A DNA stretch of 64,000 bases from assembly GCF_022829405.1 (NCBI RefSeq), contig NZ_JAKSXW010000149.1, positions 62,001-126,000 of the forward strand, in the 5' to 3' direction. Positions 42,361 through 53,276 of this stretch are shown here, one piece after another; the stretch's first letter is position 1, and the number at the start of each line of letters is the position of its first letter. A program made the position numbers and the translations under genes. Source of the DNA: Methylobacterium sp. J-076 (GTDB taxonomy: Bacteria; Pseudomonadota; Alphaproteobacteria; Rhizobiales; Beijerinckiaceae). The notes under the pieces are model-generated. The model saw nothing but the letters and a program-made list of their open reading frames with translations, was not told the origin of the DNA and made no database searches.

Positions 42361-44121
42361 TCAGCGCGCCACCCGCCAAACCATCAGCGGCCCCGGAACG
42401 GGCAGGGCTTCCAGCCACGTCGCCTGCGCCGTTTTGCGGATGAGCCGGGTGGCGAAGGCGGTCGATGCCTGGAGGTCGTCCGCCGGGCGGGTCGGGCAGG
42501 CCACGAGGTAGGCGACGCCACGGGCCGCCGTCGCCCGGCGAAGGTCGGACTCGGTGCCGCCGAAACCTTCGATCGCCGCGGCGATCTCCGGCACCGCCCG
42601 GTGGTAGGGCGCCGCCACGACCGAATGGGGCGTGTGAAGCAGGATCGCCGGACCCATGAAGATGGGGGCCAGCACCGTCCCCGGCGGCAGGGCGGCGAGC
42701 CCCCTGAGGGCTTCCTCGCCCAAGCACGCCGTGGCGCCCTGCGGGTCGGGGGCCGTGCGGGTCCAGGGCAGCAGCGTCTCACCCAGGACGGCGGGCGCGA
42801 TCCATACGGTGCTGACGAGGCAGGCCGCGACCATGGCTTCGCCCCAGCGCCGGCTCCCCCGGCCCAGCACGCGGTCGATGTAGGCGCCCGCGACGAAGGG
42901 CACGAGCCCGCTGGCGACGTAGAGGCCCCGGAATTCCGCCAACCCGAGGATCAGGCCCGGCCACAGGAAGACGGCCGCCACCGCCCAGGCCCGGCCCCGC
43001 GGAGCGAACCGCGACGCCACGACGGTCGCGGCGACGAGGACGGGATAGAAGGCCAGCGCCTCCCACTGCCCGCGGGCGATGAACGTCCGGGCGCTCGTCA
43101 TCTCGTTGACCTTGAGCAGCCAGTGCTCCCGGACCAGATCCGACATGCCCGTGAACGGCCCGGCGAGGCAGACCGGGAACGCCGCGGCGAACCCCGCCAG
43201 GACCAATGCCCCGAAGCCGGCGACGGCGGCGAGGCGCGCAGCCGGGCGGGTCGGCCGGCCGTCGAGGGCGGCGCAGCCGAGGGCCAGGACCAGGCCCGCG
43301 CCGGCCAGGAAGAGCCAGGGCGGCGAGAGGGCATCGCAGGCGGTGGTGCCCCAGCGGACCGGGGCGGTCTGCGCGGCGAAGAGCACCGGCGCGGTGATCC
43401 CCAGGCCGAGGCCGAAGCCGGTGAGGGTGGAGGACGCCCGCGGCCCGCGCCACACCCAGTCGCCGACGAGGAACAGGGCGCCGGCCGCCACGGAGGGCAG
43501 CCCTTCGAGCCCCACCGCGAGGGACGCCGCCGCCAGACCGCCGGCCGCGAGACCGGCCCTTCCGCCGCCGCGGATGATCGCGAGGGCGAGGCCGAGGACG
43601 ATGGTGAGTTGCAGGCCGTGGTGGTCCACCCGCCCGGCGGCGAATTGCACCGTCACGCCCACGGTCTGCGTCGCCACGACCAGGGCGATGATGGCCGCCC
43701 GCCCGCCGAACGTCGCCCGCGCGCCACGGAACAGCACGAGCCCGTAGAGACAGAACAGCAGCGTCGGCCACAGGCAGGCGGCGATGCCGACGGCGGAGGC
43801 TCGCCCCGCCAGCGGCGTGAAGAGCAGGATCAGCCCGGCCAGGGGCGCGTCCACGAGGCGGGACCAATGGCTGAGGATGCCGCCGGGCGGTCCGAACCGG
43901 TGCTGGACGAGGTCGTACCAGCCCTGGCCGTCCACGAGGTCCAGGACCTCCACGAGGCGCATGGCATCGTCGGGGTCCGGCACCCGCAGGTGCTGGAGCG
44001 TGGCGAGGATGTCGGCCGGCGCGTTCATGGTCGCCAAGCCGAAGCCCGCGAGGAGCCAGAGCAGCGTCGCCGGGCGGATCCGTCTCGCGGGCCGGGCGGC
44101 CGGCAGGGCCTGATCCGGCAT
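42361..44121 (-). CDS. GT-C type membrane glycosyltransferase, STT3-like
   Basis: 586-residue polytopic protein, roughly ten to twelve spans. After the first span comes a loop with PDPDDAMRL (49-56), DGQGWYD and LSHWSRLVDAPLAG, resembling the acidic, metal-binding first loop of GT-C enzymes such as STT3/AglB; a second acidic site is GRVDHHG at 163-169. The C-terminal 130 residues form a soluble domain. GT-C enzymes use polyprenyl-phosphate-linked sugars outside the membrane. Acceptor and donor are unknown, and the assignment as an oligosaccharyl transferase relative is inference from motifs and topology. Divergent from the GT87 gene. Confidence 0.6.
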   Translation of the reverse strand: MPDQALPAARPARRIRPATLLWLLAGFGLATMNAPADILATLQHLRVPDPDDAMRLVEVLDLVDGQGWYDLVQHRFGPPGGILSHWSRLVDAPLAGLILLFTPLAGRASAVGIAACLWPTLLFCLYGLVLFRGARATFGGRAAIIALVVATQTVGVTVQFAAGRVDHHGLQLTIVLGLALAIIRGGGRAGLAAGGLAAASLAVGLEGLPSVAAGALFLVGDWVWRGPRASSTLTGFGLGLGITAPVLFAAQTAPVRWGTTACDALSPPWLFLAGAGLVLALGCAALDGRPTRPAARLAAVAGFGALVLAGFAAAFPVCLAGPFTGMSDLVREHWLLKVNEMTSARTFIARGQWEALAFYPVLVAATVVASRFAPRGRAWAVAAVFLWPGLILGLAEFRGLYVASGLVPFVAGAYIDRVLGRGSRRWGEAMVAACLVSTVWIAPAVLGETLLPWTRTAPDPQGATACLGEEALRGLAALPPGTVLAPIFMGPAILLHTPHSVVAAPYHRAVPEIAAAIEGFGGTESDLRRATAARGVAYLVACPTRPADDLQASTAFATRLIRKTAQATWLEALPVPGPLMVWRVAR

Positions 44122-44232
44122 GGTCGAATGGCCTCCCCTCGGCCGGGCGGTGTCACGCCCCAGGAAGCACCGTTCGGTTAACCAATCGTCAGCCGATGCT
44201 GCCTAGGGTTGTGCGCACCTGGAGCCGACCCG

Positions 44233-45429
44233 ATGCCCATGCCCACATTCCAGCGACGGGAGCTTGCGATCCTCGCTTGTGGCGGCGCCGTGTCGGCGCT
44301 CTCCTGGCTCGCGATGATCCCGTGGAACTTCCACGGCTGGATGATCGGCGCGCCGCTGGGCCGCGATTTCGTGAACTTCTGGATGGCGCCGCGCCTCGTC
44401 ATGGCGGGGCTCGGGGCCGTGCTGGTCGATCTGCCGGCCTATGGCGAGGCGATCAAGGCCACCTTCGGGATCACCCGCGACCCCGGCCTGCTCTTCGTCT
44501 ACCCGCCGCACGCCCTGCTGCTGTTCGCCCCCTTCGCCGCGCTCCCGTTCCTTCCGGCCGTGCTGCTCTGGACCGCGGCGAACCTCGCGGGTCTCGCCCT
44601 GGCGACCCGGCTCCTCCTCCGCGGGGCGCCCGCCGCTTGGCCGATCCTCGTCATCTGCCTGTCGCCCCCCGCCGTGGCGATGATGATGTATGGCCATTTC
44701 GGCGGCCTGCTCGCCCTGGCCACCACCGTCGCGCTGGTCGAGGCCGGGCGCCGCCCGGTGCTCGCCGGGCTATGCGTCGCCCTGCTGTCGATGAAGCCGC
44801 AATTCGCCTGCGCCATCGGGCTCATGCTGGTCCTCGCCGGGCACTGGCGCTGCCTCGCGGTGGGGGCCGCGGCGACGCTGGCCCTCGCCGCGCTGTCGGT
44901 GGGCCTTTTCGGCATCGAGGTGTGGCAGCGCTTCGTGACGATCACGATGCCGATGCAGAGCGCCATCGTCGCCGATTTCCACGCGAAGATGATCGAGACC
45001 GCGGTCACGGTCTATTTCGCCGCGCGCTATTCCGGCCTGCCGGCCTCCCTGGCCTGGGCGCTGCAAGGGGCGGTGAGCGCGGCCTGCCTCGCGTTCGGCG
45101 TCGCCGCCCTGCGGCGGGGGGCGCAGGAGCCCGGCGTACTCCTCGTCGTGATCCTCAGCGCCCTGGTCATGCAACCTTACGTCTCACACTACGACCTCGC
45201 CATCGCGGCGCCGGCCCTCGCCCTCGTGGTGCTCGGCCGGGCGCCGGGGGCGGCCCCCGCCACGGTGGCGGCGTGGATCCTGACGCCGATGGCCCGCATC
45301 CTCATCGTGTTCGACCTCCCCGTGCTCGGCGTGCTGGTGCCCGGCGCCCTGTTCGCGCAGGCCCTCCGCCTGTTCCGGCCGGAGGGCCTGGCCGCCCCCC
45401 GCCCCGCCGCCCTCGACGCGGCGGCCTGA
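44233..45429 (+). CDS. GT87 family (DUF2029) mannosyltransferase-like membrane protein
   Basis: 398 residues, about nine to ten membrane spans. GRDFVNFW early in the chain supplies the acidic catalytic residue of the GT87/PimE-like family; VYPPHALLLFAPFAALP and SHYDLAIAAPAL are family-like. Such enzymes transfer a sugar from polyprenyl phosphate to lipid or glycan acceptors. A GTG 24 bp upstream is possible; ATG 44233 is preferred for the GGAG before it. Followed 32 bp later by the epimerase gene. Confidence 0.75.
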   Translation: MPMPTFQRRELAILACGGAVSALSWLAMIPWNFHGWMIGAPLGRDFVNFWMAPRLVMAGLGAVLVDLPAYGEAIKATFGITRDPGLLFVYPPHALLLFAPFAALPFLPAVLLWTAANLAGLALATRLLLRGAPAAWPILVICLSPPAVAMMMYGHFGGLLALATTVALVEAGRRPVLAGLCVALLSMKPQFACAIGLMLVLAGHWRCLAVGAAATLALAALSVGLFGIEVWQRFVTITMPMQSAIVADFHAKMIETAVTVYFAARYSGLPASLAWALQGAVSAACLAFGVAALRRGAQEPGVLLVVILSALVMQPYVSHYDLAIAAPALALVVLGRAPGAAPATVAAWILTPMARILIVFDLPVLGVLVPGALFAQALRLFRPEGLAAPRPAALDAAA

Positions 45430-45461
45430 CACGACCGATTCCTCTCACCCGGCGAGCAAAT

Positions 45462-46493
45462 ATGGCACGCGTTCTCGTCACGGGCGGCTCGGGCTTCCTC
45501 GGGTCGCTCCTCGTCCGCCGCCTCCTCGATGACGGCCACGCCGTCACGAGCGTCGATCTCCTGCCCGCGACCTTCGCGGCGCCGGGCTTCACGCCCGTCG
45601 TCGGGGACATCCGCGACCGGGCCCTCCTCGACCGGCTGATGCCCGGCTGCGAGGGGGTCTTCCACTGCGCCGCCCTGCTCGCCCACGGCACGATCAAGCC
45701 GCGCGACCTCTGGGCCAGCAACGTCGAGGGCACCCGGGTGCTCGCCGCGGCGACGGCGGCGGCCGGCATCCGCAGCCTCGTCTACATCTCCAGCAACTGC
45801 CTCTGGGCCCGGGGCTTCGACCGCCCCGTGCGCGAGGACGACGCGCCCGCGCCCTGCGAGATCTACGGCGCCAGCAAACTCGAAGGCGAGCGCATCCTGG
45901 CGGGCCATGCGGGCGACTTCGCCACGACGATCATCCGCTCCCCGACGATCATCGACGAGGGACGGCTCGGCCTGCTCGCCATCCTGTTCGACTTCATCCG
46001 CGAGGGGCGGCGGGTGTGGCTCGTCGGCGAGGGGGGCAACCGCTACCAGTTCATCTACGCCAAGGACCTGATCGCGGCGATGCTGCTCGCGTGGCAGCGG
46101 ACGGCCTCGGGCGTGTTCGGGATCGGCGCCGACGATGTCGGCTCGATGCGCGAGACCTTCGAGCACGTCATCGCCCATGCCGGCACGGGCGCCCGCACCG
46201 CCCATCTGCCCCTCCGGCCGACCCTGCTCGCCATGCGCGCGGCGCACGCGCTCAGGGTCTCGCCGCTCGGGCCTTACCACTACCGCATGATCGCCGAGAG
46301 CTTCGTGTTCGACACGAGCCGGATCAAGGCGGGGCTCCGCTGGCGGCCGACCCTGACCAACGGCGACATGCTGCTCGCCGCCTACCGCTACTACGTCGCC
46401 CACCGAGTGGAGATCGCCGCGCGCCGGGACGTGTCGGCCCACCGCCAGGCGGCGAACATGGGCGTGATCCGTGTGCTGAAGTGGGTTTCGTAG
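45462..46493 (+). CDS. NAD-dependent epimerase/dehydratase (extended SDR)
   Basis: 343 residues. Rossmann nucleotide motif TGGSGFLG at 7-14, catalytic YGASK at 135-139 with Ser in YISSN before it. Extended SDRs of this type epimerise, dehydrate or reduce nucleotide sugars. Substrate not readable. It lies between the GT87 gene and the FAD oxidoreductase on the same strand, consistent with supplying an activated sugar to the glycosyltransferases, which is inference. Confidence 0.85.
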   Translation: MARVLVTGGSGFLGSLLVRRLLDDGHAVTSVDLLPATFAAPGFTPVVGDIRDRALLDRLMPGCEGVFHCAALLAHGTIKPRDLWASNVEGTRVLAAATAAAGIRSLVYISSNCLWARGFDRPVREDDAPAPCEIYGASKLEGERILAGHAGDFATTIIRSPTIIDEGRLGLLAILFDFIREGRRVWLVGEGGNRYQFIYAKDLIAAMLLAWQRTASGVFGIGADDVGSMRETFEHVIAHAGTGARTAHLPLRPTLLAMRAAHALRVSPLGPYHYRMIAESFVFDTSRIKAGLRWRPTLTNGDMLLAAYRYYVAHRVEIAARRDVSAHRQAANMGVIRVLKWVS

Positions 46494-46516
46494 GAGCAGT
46501 GAAGTCTTAACCCTGC

Positions 46517-46536
46517 ATGGACATTAATCAGTCCAT
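46517..46536. promoter_or_regulatory. small inverted repeat before the FAD oxidoreductase gene
   Basis: ATGGAC-ATTAATCA-GTCCAT: perfect 6-base arms around an AT-rich 8-base centre, in the 81-bp gap between the epimerase and oxidoreductase genes, 39 bp before the ATG. Shape and local AT richness suggest an operator; no regulator is known. Confidence 0.35.
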
Positions 46537-46574
46537 CCCACGCAAACCCGGAGCGATTCGGGCCGGAGCGATTG

Positions 46575-48077
46575 ATGAGCCACCACACCGAGACGCTGGT
46601 GATCGGAGCTGGACCCGCCGGTTTGACGGCGGCCTACCTGCTGTCGAAACACGGTCACGGGGTGACGGTGCTCGAGAGCGATCCCCGGCAGGTCGGTGGA
46701 ATCTCCCGCACCGTCTCCCATAACGGCTACCTGTTCGATATCGGCGGCCACCGCTTCTTCTCGAAGTCGAAGGCCGTGGTGGACCTGTGGGACGAGATCC
46801 TTCCCAACGACTTCATCGAACGGCCGCGGCTCTCGCGCATCTTCTACAATGGGAAGTACTACGCCTATCCGCTCAAGGCGTTCGAGGCGCTGAAGAACCT
46901 CGGCGTGGCCACCAGCGTGGCCTGCGTCGCCTCCTACCTCTACGCCCGCGCCCGGCCGGTCAAAGAGCCCAAGAACTTCCATGACTGGGTGCGCAACCAG
47001 TTCGGCGAGCGCCTGTTCTCGATCTTCTTCAAGACCTACACCGAGAAGGTGTGGGGCCTGTCGTGCGACGCCATCTCCGCGGATTGGGCGGCGCAGCGCA
47101 TCAAGGGGCTCGACCTCGGATCGGCGATTCGCGACGGGGTGAAGCGCTCGCTCGGCCTGCGTCGGCGCGCGAAGGCCGGCGGCCCTGTGATCAAGACGCT
47201 GATCGAATCGTTCCGATACCCCCGCCGCGGCCCCGGCATGATGTGGGAGGCCGCCGCCGCGAAGACCGAAGGCCAGGGCGGCCGCGTGCTCCTCGACCGG
47301 ACGGTGGATTCCCTGAACTTCGATGCCAAGACCGGGCTCTGGACCGTCACGGCCCACCGCAGCGATGGCAGCCGCGAGACCTTCACGGCCCGGCACGTGG
47401 TGTCCTCGGCCCCGGTGCGGGAACTGGTCAACGCCATCCGCCCGCGCCCGCTCAGCACGTTCAACGCGCGGGCGCTGGCCTACCGCGACTTCATCACGGT
47501 GGCGCTCATCGCCAAGTCGGACAAGACCTTCCCCGACAACTGGATCTACATCCACGATCCGTCGGTGAAGGTCGGGCGGGTGCAGAACTTCCGGTCGTGG
47601 TCTCCGGAGATGATTCCCGACGAGGCCCATACCTGCCTCGGCCTCGAGTATTTCTGCTTCGAGGGCGACGGCCTGTGGACATCGCCCGACGAGGATCTCG
47701 TCGCCCTCGCCAAGGCGGAGATCGGCCGGATCGGCCTGATCGACCCGGCGGACGTGGTCGATGCCTGCGTGGTGCGCCAGCCGAAGGCGTATCCGGTCTA
47801 CGACGAGGACTACGCGTCCCATGTCGCCACCGTGCGCCGGGAGCTGGAGCGGGACTACCCGACCCTGCACCTCGTCGGGCGCAACGGCATGCACAAGTAC
47901 AACAACCAGGACCACGCCATGATGACGGCGATGCTGACGGTGGAGAACATCCGTGCCGGCGCCCGCCTCCACGACGTCTGGCGCGTCAACGAGGATGCCG
48001 AATACACCGAGGCCGGCGTGTCGGGGGCACAGGACGCCCTCGGCAGCGAGCGTCTGGTGCCGCGCAAGGTCGCCTGA
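46575..48077 (+). CDS. FAD/NAD(P)-dependent oxidoreductase, UDP-galactopyranose mutase/amine oxidase type
   Basis: 500 residues. FAD-binding GAGPAG at 11-16 followed by GGISRTV and FDIGGHRFF, a pattern shared with UDP-galactopyranose mutases and protoporphyrinogen oxidase-like proteins. C-terminal GRNGMHKYNNQDHAMMTAM binds the flavin. It may generate a furanose nucleotide sugar or act on a polyprenyl-linked sugar; it is longer than true Glf (about 370-400), so the reaction is uncertain. ATG 46575 follows GGAGCG. Confidence 0.8.
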   Translation: MSHHTETLVIGAGPAGLTAAYLLSKHGHGVTVLESDPRQVGGISRTVSHNGYLFDIGGHRFFSKSKAVVDLWDEILPNDFIERPRLSRIFYNGKYYAYPLKAFEALKNLGVATSVACVASYLYARARPVKEPKNFHDWVRNQFGERLFSIFFKTYTEKVWGLSCDAISADWAAQRIKGLDLGSAIRDGVKRSLGLRRRAKAGGPVIKTLIESFRYPRRGPGMMWEAAAAKTEGQGGRVLLDRTVDSLNFDAKTGLWTVTAHRSDGSRETFTARHVVSSAPVRELVNAIRPRPLSTFNARALAYRDFITVALIAKSDKTFPDNWIYIHDPSVKVGRVQNFRSWSPEMIPDEAHTCLGLEYFCFEGDGLWTSPDEDLVALAKAEIGRIGLIDPADVVDACVVRQPKAYPVYDEDYASHVATVRRELERDYPTLHLVGRNGMHKYNNQDHAMMTAMLTVENIRAGARLHDVWRVNEDAEYTEAGVSGAQDALGSERLVPRKVA

Positions 48078-48333
48078 CCGGTCCGCCCGGGAGCGGCCCG
48101 CCGGGGGGACGCCGCACGGTCCCGGATTTCGCGGTCGCGCCGGCCGCGGATCCTCCGAGCGTTGTCTCGCCGCGCCGGCACGCACGCTTCGGTTGCCAGC
48201 GACAAATACGCCCGTCGTTCACCTGTCCGAAGTTTCACGCGACAGGGGCAAGCCCCGCCGCTATCTCGCCACGTCCCGCGCCCATGTGCGCGGGCCTCGG
48301 CCGTCCGTGACGGCCGGGGGAACGTCGAGGGAG

Positions 48334-50451
48334 ATGCGTGTGGCGGCGATCAGGACCGGACTCGGTATCCAGGCCGTGGTGACCGCGCTGTGTGCGCTGA
48401 TCCTCCTGGCCTTCCCGGGCGTGCCCAGCCCGCCCCTCTACGTCTCGCTCGCCGGCTTCGCGATGGCGGGCATCCTCATCGCCGCCAACCCGATCTCGGC
48501 CTACCTGAAGGTCTTCGTCTCGGTCTACGGCATCGGCTACCTGCTGCTGGCGGGGTCGCGGGCCCTGGCGGAGGCCGGCGTGCTTCCCCCCGTCCTCGCC
48601 GCCCTGCTGCCGCCGCCCTTCGCGGCCACCGGCGCCGTGGTCTTCGCGGCCATCGTGCTCGGTATCTCCTACGTCGAGCCGATCCGCGCCATCACCAGCA
48701 TCGCCGACCCGTATTTCGCCAACCGCGACGCGCCGACCAAGGAGATCAGCCTGTTCCGCTGGTTCGGCAGCACCGAGGGGCGCATCGGGCGCAACCTCGT
48801 CGCCCTGTCGATCTTCGTGAACTTCGCCGACGTCGCCCTGACGCTGCGGTTCAACTTCTTCTACCGCGACATGTACAACTCCCTCCAGGAGTACAACGCG
48901 GAGGCGTTCTGGCACCAGCTGCTGTGGATCTTCGTGCCCCTGGCGGCGCTGAACATCGCCATCGGCATGTTCGACCTGTTCGTGGATTCGTCCCTGCTGA
49001 TCCGCTGGCGGACATGGCTGACCCACAGCCTCACCGAGCGCTGGCTCGGGCAGGGCACCCATTACCGCATCCCCTTCACCGATGAGGAAGCGGACAACCC
49101 GGACCAGCGCATCCAGTCCGACGTGGACGCCTTCATCCGGCAGACGGCGAGCCTGTCGATCCGGCTGCTGAGCCAGGCGGCGCAGCTGGTCTCGTTCATC
49201 GTGATCCTCTGGACGATCTCCCGGGACTTCGTGCTGCCCTTCACCGACACGGTGGTGCCGGGCTTCCTCGTCTGGCTGGTCATCGCCTACGCCGTCGTCG
49301 GGACGTGGCTGACCCACCTGATCGGCCGCCCGCTGATCGGGCTGAACTTCCGCCAGGAGCGGGTCGAGGCCGACTTCCGCTTCTCGCTGGCCCGCACCCG
49401 CGTGTACTCGGAGCAGATCGCCCTGCTGCGCGGCGAGAAGGCGGAGGCGGGGCGCCTCGCCAGCCTGTTCCACCTCGTGGTGGGCAACTACACCCACATC
49501 ATCTTCCGCCGGATCAAGCTGATCGCCTTCACCTTCAGCTACCGGCAGGCGAGCGTCATCTTCCCCTACCTGATCGCCGCGCCGTCGTTCTTCGCCAAGA
49601 AGATCACCCTCGGCGTCCTGCAACAGACCGGCAACGCCTTCGGGCAGGTGCAGACGTCCCTGTCGTTCTTCGTGGACGCCTACACGACGCTGGCCGCCTA
49701 CAAGGCCAACACCATCCGTCTCGGCTCATTCCGCCGGGCCATGACCAAGGCCGAGGCCCTGGCCTCCCCCGGCGGCGGCCTCACCCAGGGCAACGGGACC
49801 ACGGGCGATGTCACCGCCACCGGCCTCGCCCTGGCCCTGCCCGACGGGCGGGAGATCCTCACGGCCGACCAGTTGAACCTGACCAAGGGGGCGGCCACCC
49901 TGGTGACGGGGCCTTCGGGCTCGGGCAAGTCGACCCTGTTCCGGGCGATCGCCGGGATCTGGCCCTTCGGCCGCGGCCGGATCGACGTGCCGGCGGGTCA
50001 GTCGGCGCTGCTGCTGCCGCAGCGGCCCTACATTCCCCTCGGCACCCTGCGCGACGCGGTGGTCTACCCCAACGACCGCGCCCGGTTCTCGGACGACGAG
50101 ATCCGTCAGGCCCTCGTGGACGCCCAGCTCCCCGCCCTGGTGGACCAGCTCGACGAGGACGACGTGTGGGAGCGGCGCCTCTCCGGCGGCGAGCAGCAGC
50201 GCCTCGCCATCGCCCGGGCGCTCCTGGCCAAGCCCGCATGGCTGTTCCTCGACGAGTCCACCGCGTCCCTGGACGAACCCTCCGAGGCGACGATCTACCG
50301 GATGCTGCGGGAGCGTCTGCCGGGGACGACCATCGTCTCCATCGGCCACCGCTCGACGCTCGAGGCGCTGCACGACCGGCGGATCGTGCTGGAGAAGGAC
50401 GGCGACCGCGTCGTGCCCCGGGAGCAGAGGGCGGCCGTGCCGGCGGAATAA
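48334..50451 (+). CDS. ABC transporter, fused permease/ATPase of the SbmA/BacA-like family
   Basis: 705 residues. Two to four extra N-terminal spans, then an ABC_membrane_2 permease (FNFFYRDMYNSLQEYN, RWRTWLTHSLTERWL, DNPDQRIQSDVD, SLSFFVDAYTTLAAYKA) and a C-terminal ATPase with Walker A GPSGSGKST at 526-534, signature LSGGE at 616-620 and Walker B WLFLDESTAS. The family (YddA, BacA-related) moves peptides, vitamins or very-long-chain lipids. GAGGGAG precedes the ATG. Its 256-bp upstream gap holds no gene. Role beside the glycan genes is unproven. Confidence 0.9.
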   Translation: MRVAAIRTGLGIQAVVTALCALILLAFPGVPSPPLYVSLAGFAMAGILIAANPISAYLKVFVSVYGIGYLLLAGSRALAEAGVLPPVLAALLPPPFAATGAVVFAAIVLGISYVEPIRAITSIADPYFANRDAPTKEISLFRWFGSTEGRIGRNLVALSIFVNFADVALTLRFNFFYRDMYNSLQEYNAEAFWHQLLWIFVPLAALNIAIGMFDLFVDSSLLIRWRTWLTHSLTERWLGQGTHYRIPFTDEEADNPDQRIQSDVDAFIRQTASLSIRLLSQAAQLVSFIVILWTISRDFVLPFTDTVVPGFLVWLVIAYAVVGTWLTHLIGRPLIGLNFRQERVEADFRFSLARTRVYSEQIALLRGEKAEAGRLASLFHLVVGNYTHIIFRRIKLIAFTFSYRQASVIFPYLIAAPSFFAKKITLGVLQQTGNAFGQVQTSLSFFVDAYTTLAAYKANTIRLGSFRRAMTKAEALASPGGGLTQGNGTTGDVTATGLALALPDGREILTADQLNLTKGAATLVTGPSGSGKSTLFRAIAGIWPFGRGRIDVPAGQSALLLPQRPYIPLGTLRDAVVYPNDRARFSDDEIRQALVDAQLPALVDQLDEDDVWERRLSGGEQQRLAIARALLAKPAWLFLDESTASLDEPSEATIYRMLRERLPGTTIVSIGHRSTLEALHDRRIVLEKDGDRVVPREQRAAVPAE

Positions 50452-50508
50452 CCCCGCCGCGTCATCGCCTCACGATACGCGCACCGACGATGACGGGAGG
50501 GGATGCGC

Positions 50509-51135
50509 TCACCCCTTTCGCAGGCCCGCCGCCGCCCGCGCCGCCGCCTTGATGGCCGCGCTGTCGGGTGCACCGGGCTTCACCACCCAGCTTCCCCCGA
50601 CGCAGAGCACGGAGGGCAGCGCGAGCCAGTCCGGGGCGGTGGCCTCGGTGATGCCGCCGGTCGGGCAGAACCGCACCTGGCCGAACACCGCCGACTGCGC
50701 CTTCAGGGCCTTGATCCCGCCGGCCGCCTCGGCGGGGAAGAACTTGAACCGGTCGAGCCCGTGGTCCAGCCCGCGCATGATGTCGGCGGCGGTGGCGACC
50801 CCCGGCAGGTAGGGCACGCCGTTGGCCTTGGCCGCATCGGTGAGCGGCGCCGTGAGGCCGGGCGAGACGATGAATTCGGCCCCCGCCGCCAGGGCGGCCT
50901 CCAGATCGCGCGGATTGAGCACGGTGCCGGCGCCGACCACCGCCCCCTCGACCTCCGCCATGGCGCGGATGACGTCGAGGGCGGCGGGGGTGCGCAGGGT
51001 GACTTCGAGGGCGGTGAGCCCGCCCTTCACGAGGGCCTCGGCGATGGGCCGGGCCTGGGCCACATCCTCGATCACCAGAACCGGGATCACCGGCACGGAG
51101 CGCATCAGCGTGTCGATGCGGGCGGGTTGGTTCAT
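50509..51135 (-). CDS. eda: 2-dehydro-3-deoxy-phosphogluconate aldolase
   Basis: Last enzyme of the Entner-Doudoroff pathway, splitting KDPG to pyruvate and glyceraldehyde 3-phosphate. 208 residues. Schiff-base Lys131 in RFKFFPAE, Glu44 in LEVTLRT, and CPTGGI. Follows edd on the same strand (82-bp gap). A long in-frame extension upstream was rejected as it overlaps edd. Confidence 0.96.
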   Translation of the reverse strand: MNQPARIDTLMRSVPVIPVLVIEDVAQARPIAEALVKGGLTALEVTLRTPAALDVIRAMAEVEGAVVGAGTVLNPRDLEAALAAGAEFIVSPGLTAPLTDAAKANGVPYLPGVATAADIMRGLDHGLDRFKFFPAEAAGGIKALKAQSAVFGQVRFCPTGGITEATAPDWLALPSVLCVGGSWVVKPGAPDSAAIKAAARAAAGLRKG

Positions 51136-51217
51136 GGCGGTCTCCCGGTGGGTCTCTGCAGTGGTCTTGGAGGCGCCCGCCATGGCCGGCGGGCTCGCCC
51201 GCGCCCGGCGCCCGCCC

Positions 51218-53041
<1,824 letters not shown>

Positions 53042-53236
53042 GGGATGGTCTCCTGCGGCTTCCATTTCCGGGACTCTACCGCAGAATCCCCAGGGTGAAG
53101 ACGCCCCCGTTCGACATGCCTGCACCGAGCGCGGAGCGCATGGGGGCGGCGGGCATCGCGGCGACCGGGTCCGGCACCAGCCCTCCCGGTCGAGGGGAGG
53201 GCCGCCTCAGGTGGAGAATTCGTCCCCCCCCACGCC

Positions 53237-53265
53237 GTCCCTCCCCCGCAAGCGGGGGAGGGGGA
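53237..53265 (-). terminator. strong hairpin downstream of the asparaginase gene
   Basis: CCCTCCCCCGC-AA-GCGGGGGAGGG, a stem of 11 bp or more with a tight loop, 12 bp beyond the asparaginase stop on the minus strand. No T run. The sequence also resembles a common dispersed GC-rich hairpin of alphaproteobacteria. The rest of the 235-bp gap to edd shows a second GGGAGGG-rich stretch and no gene. Confidence 0.5.
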
Positions 53266-53276
53266 CGGGCGGCGTC

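Noticed and set aside
44196..45461. An N-terminal extension of the epimerase frame covering the GT87 gene
   Set aside because: The extension is Arg/Pro-rich out-of-frame sequence; GT87 in the other frame has membrane spans and family motifs, and the epimerase Rossmann motif starts right after the ATG at 45462.
48078..48333. A possible tRNA or small RNA in the 256-bp gap before the ABC transporter
   Set aside because: No cloverleaf, no TTCGA-type T-loop with matching acceptor arms and no terminator was found; only GC-rich sequence is seen.
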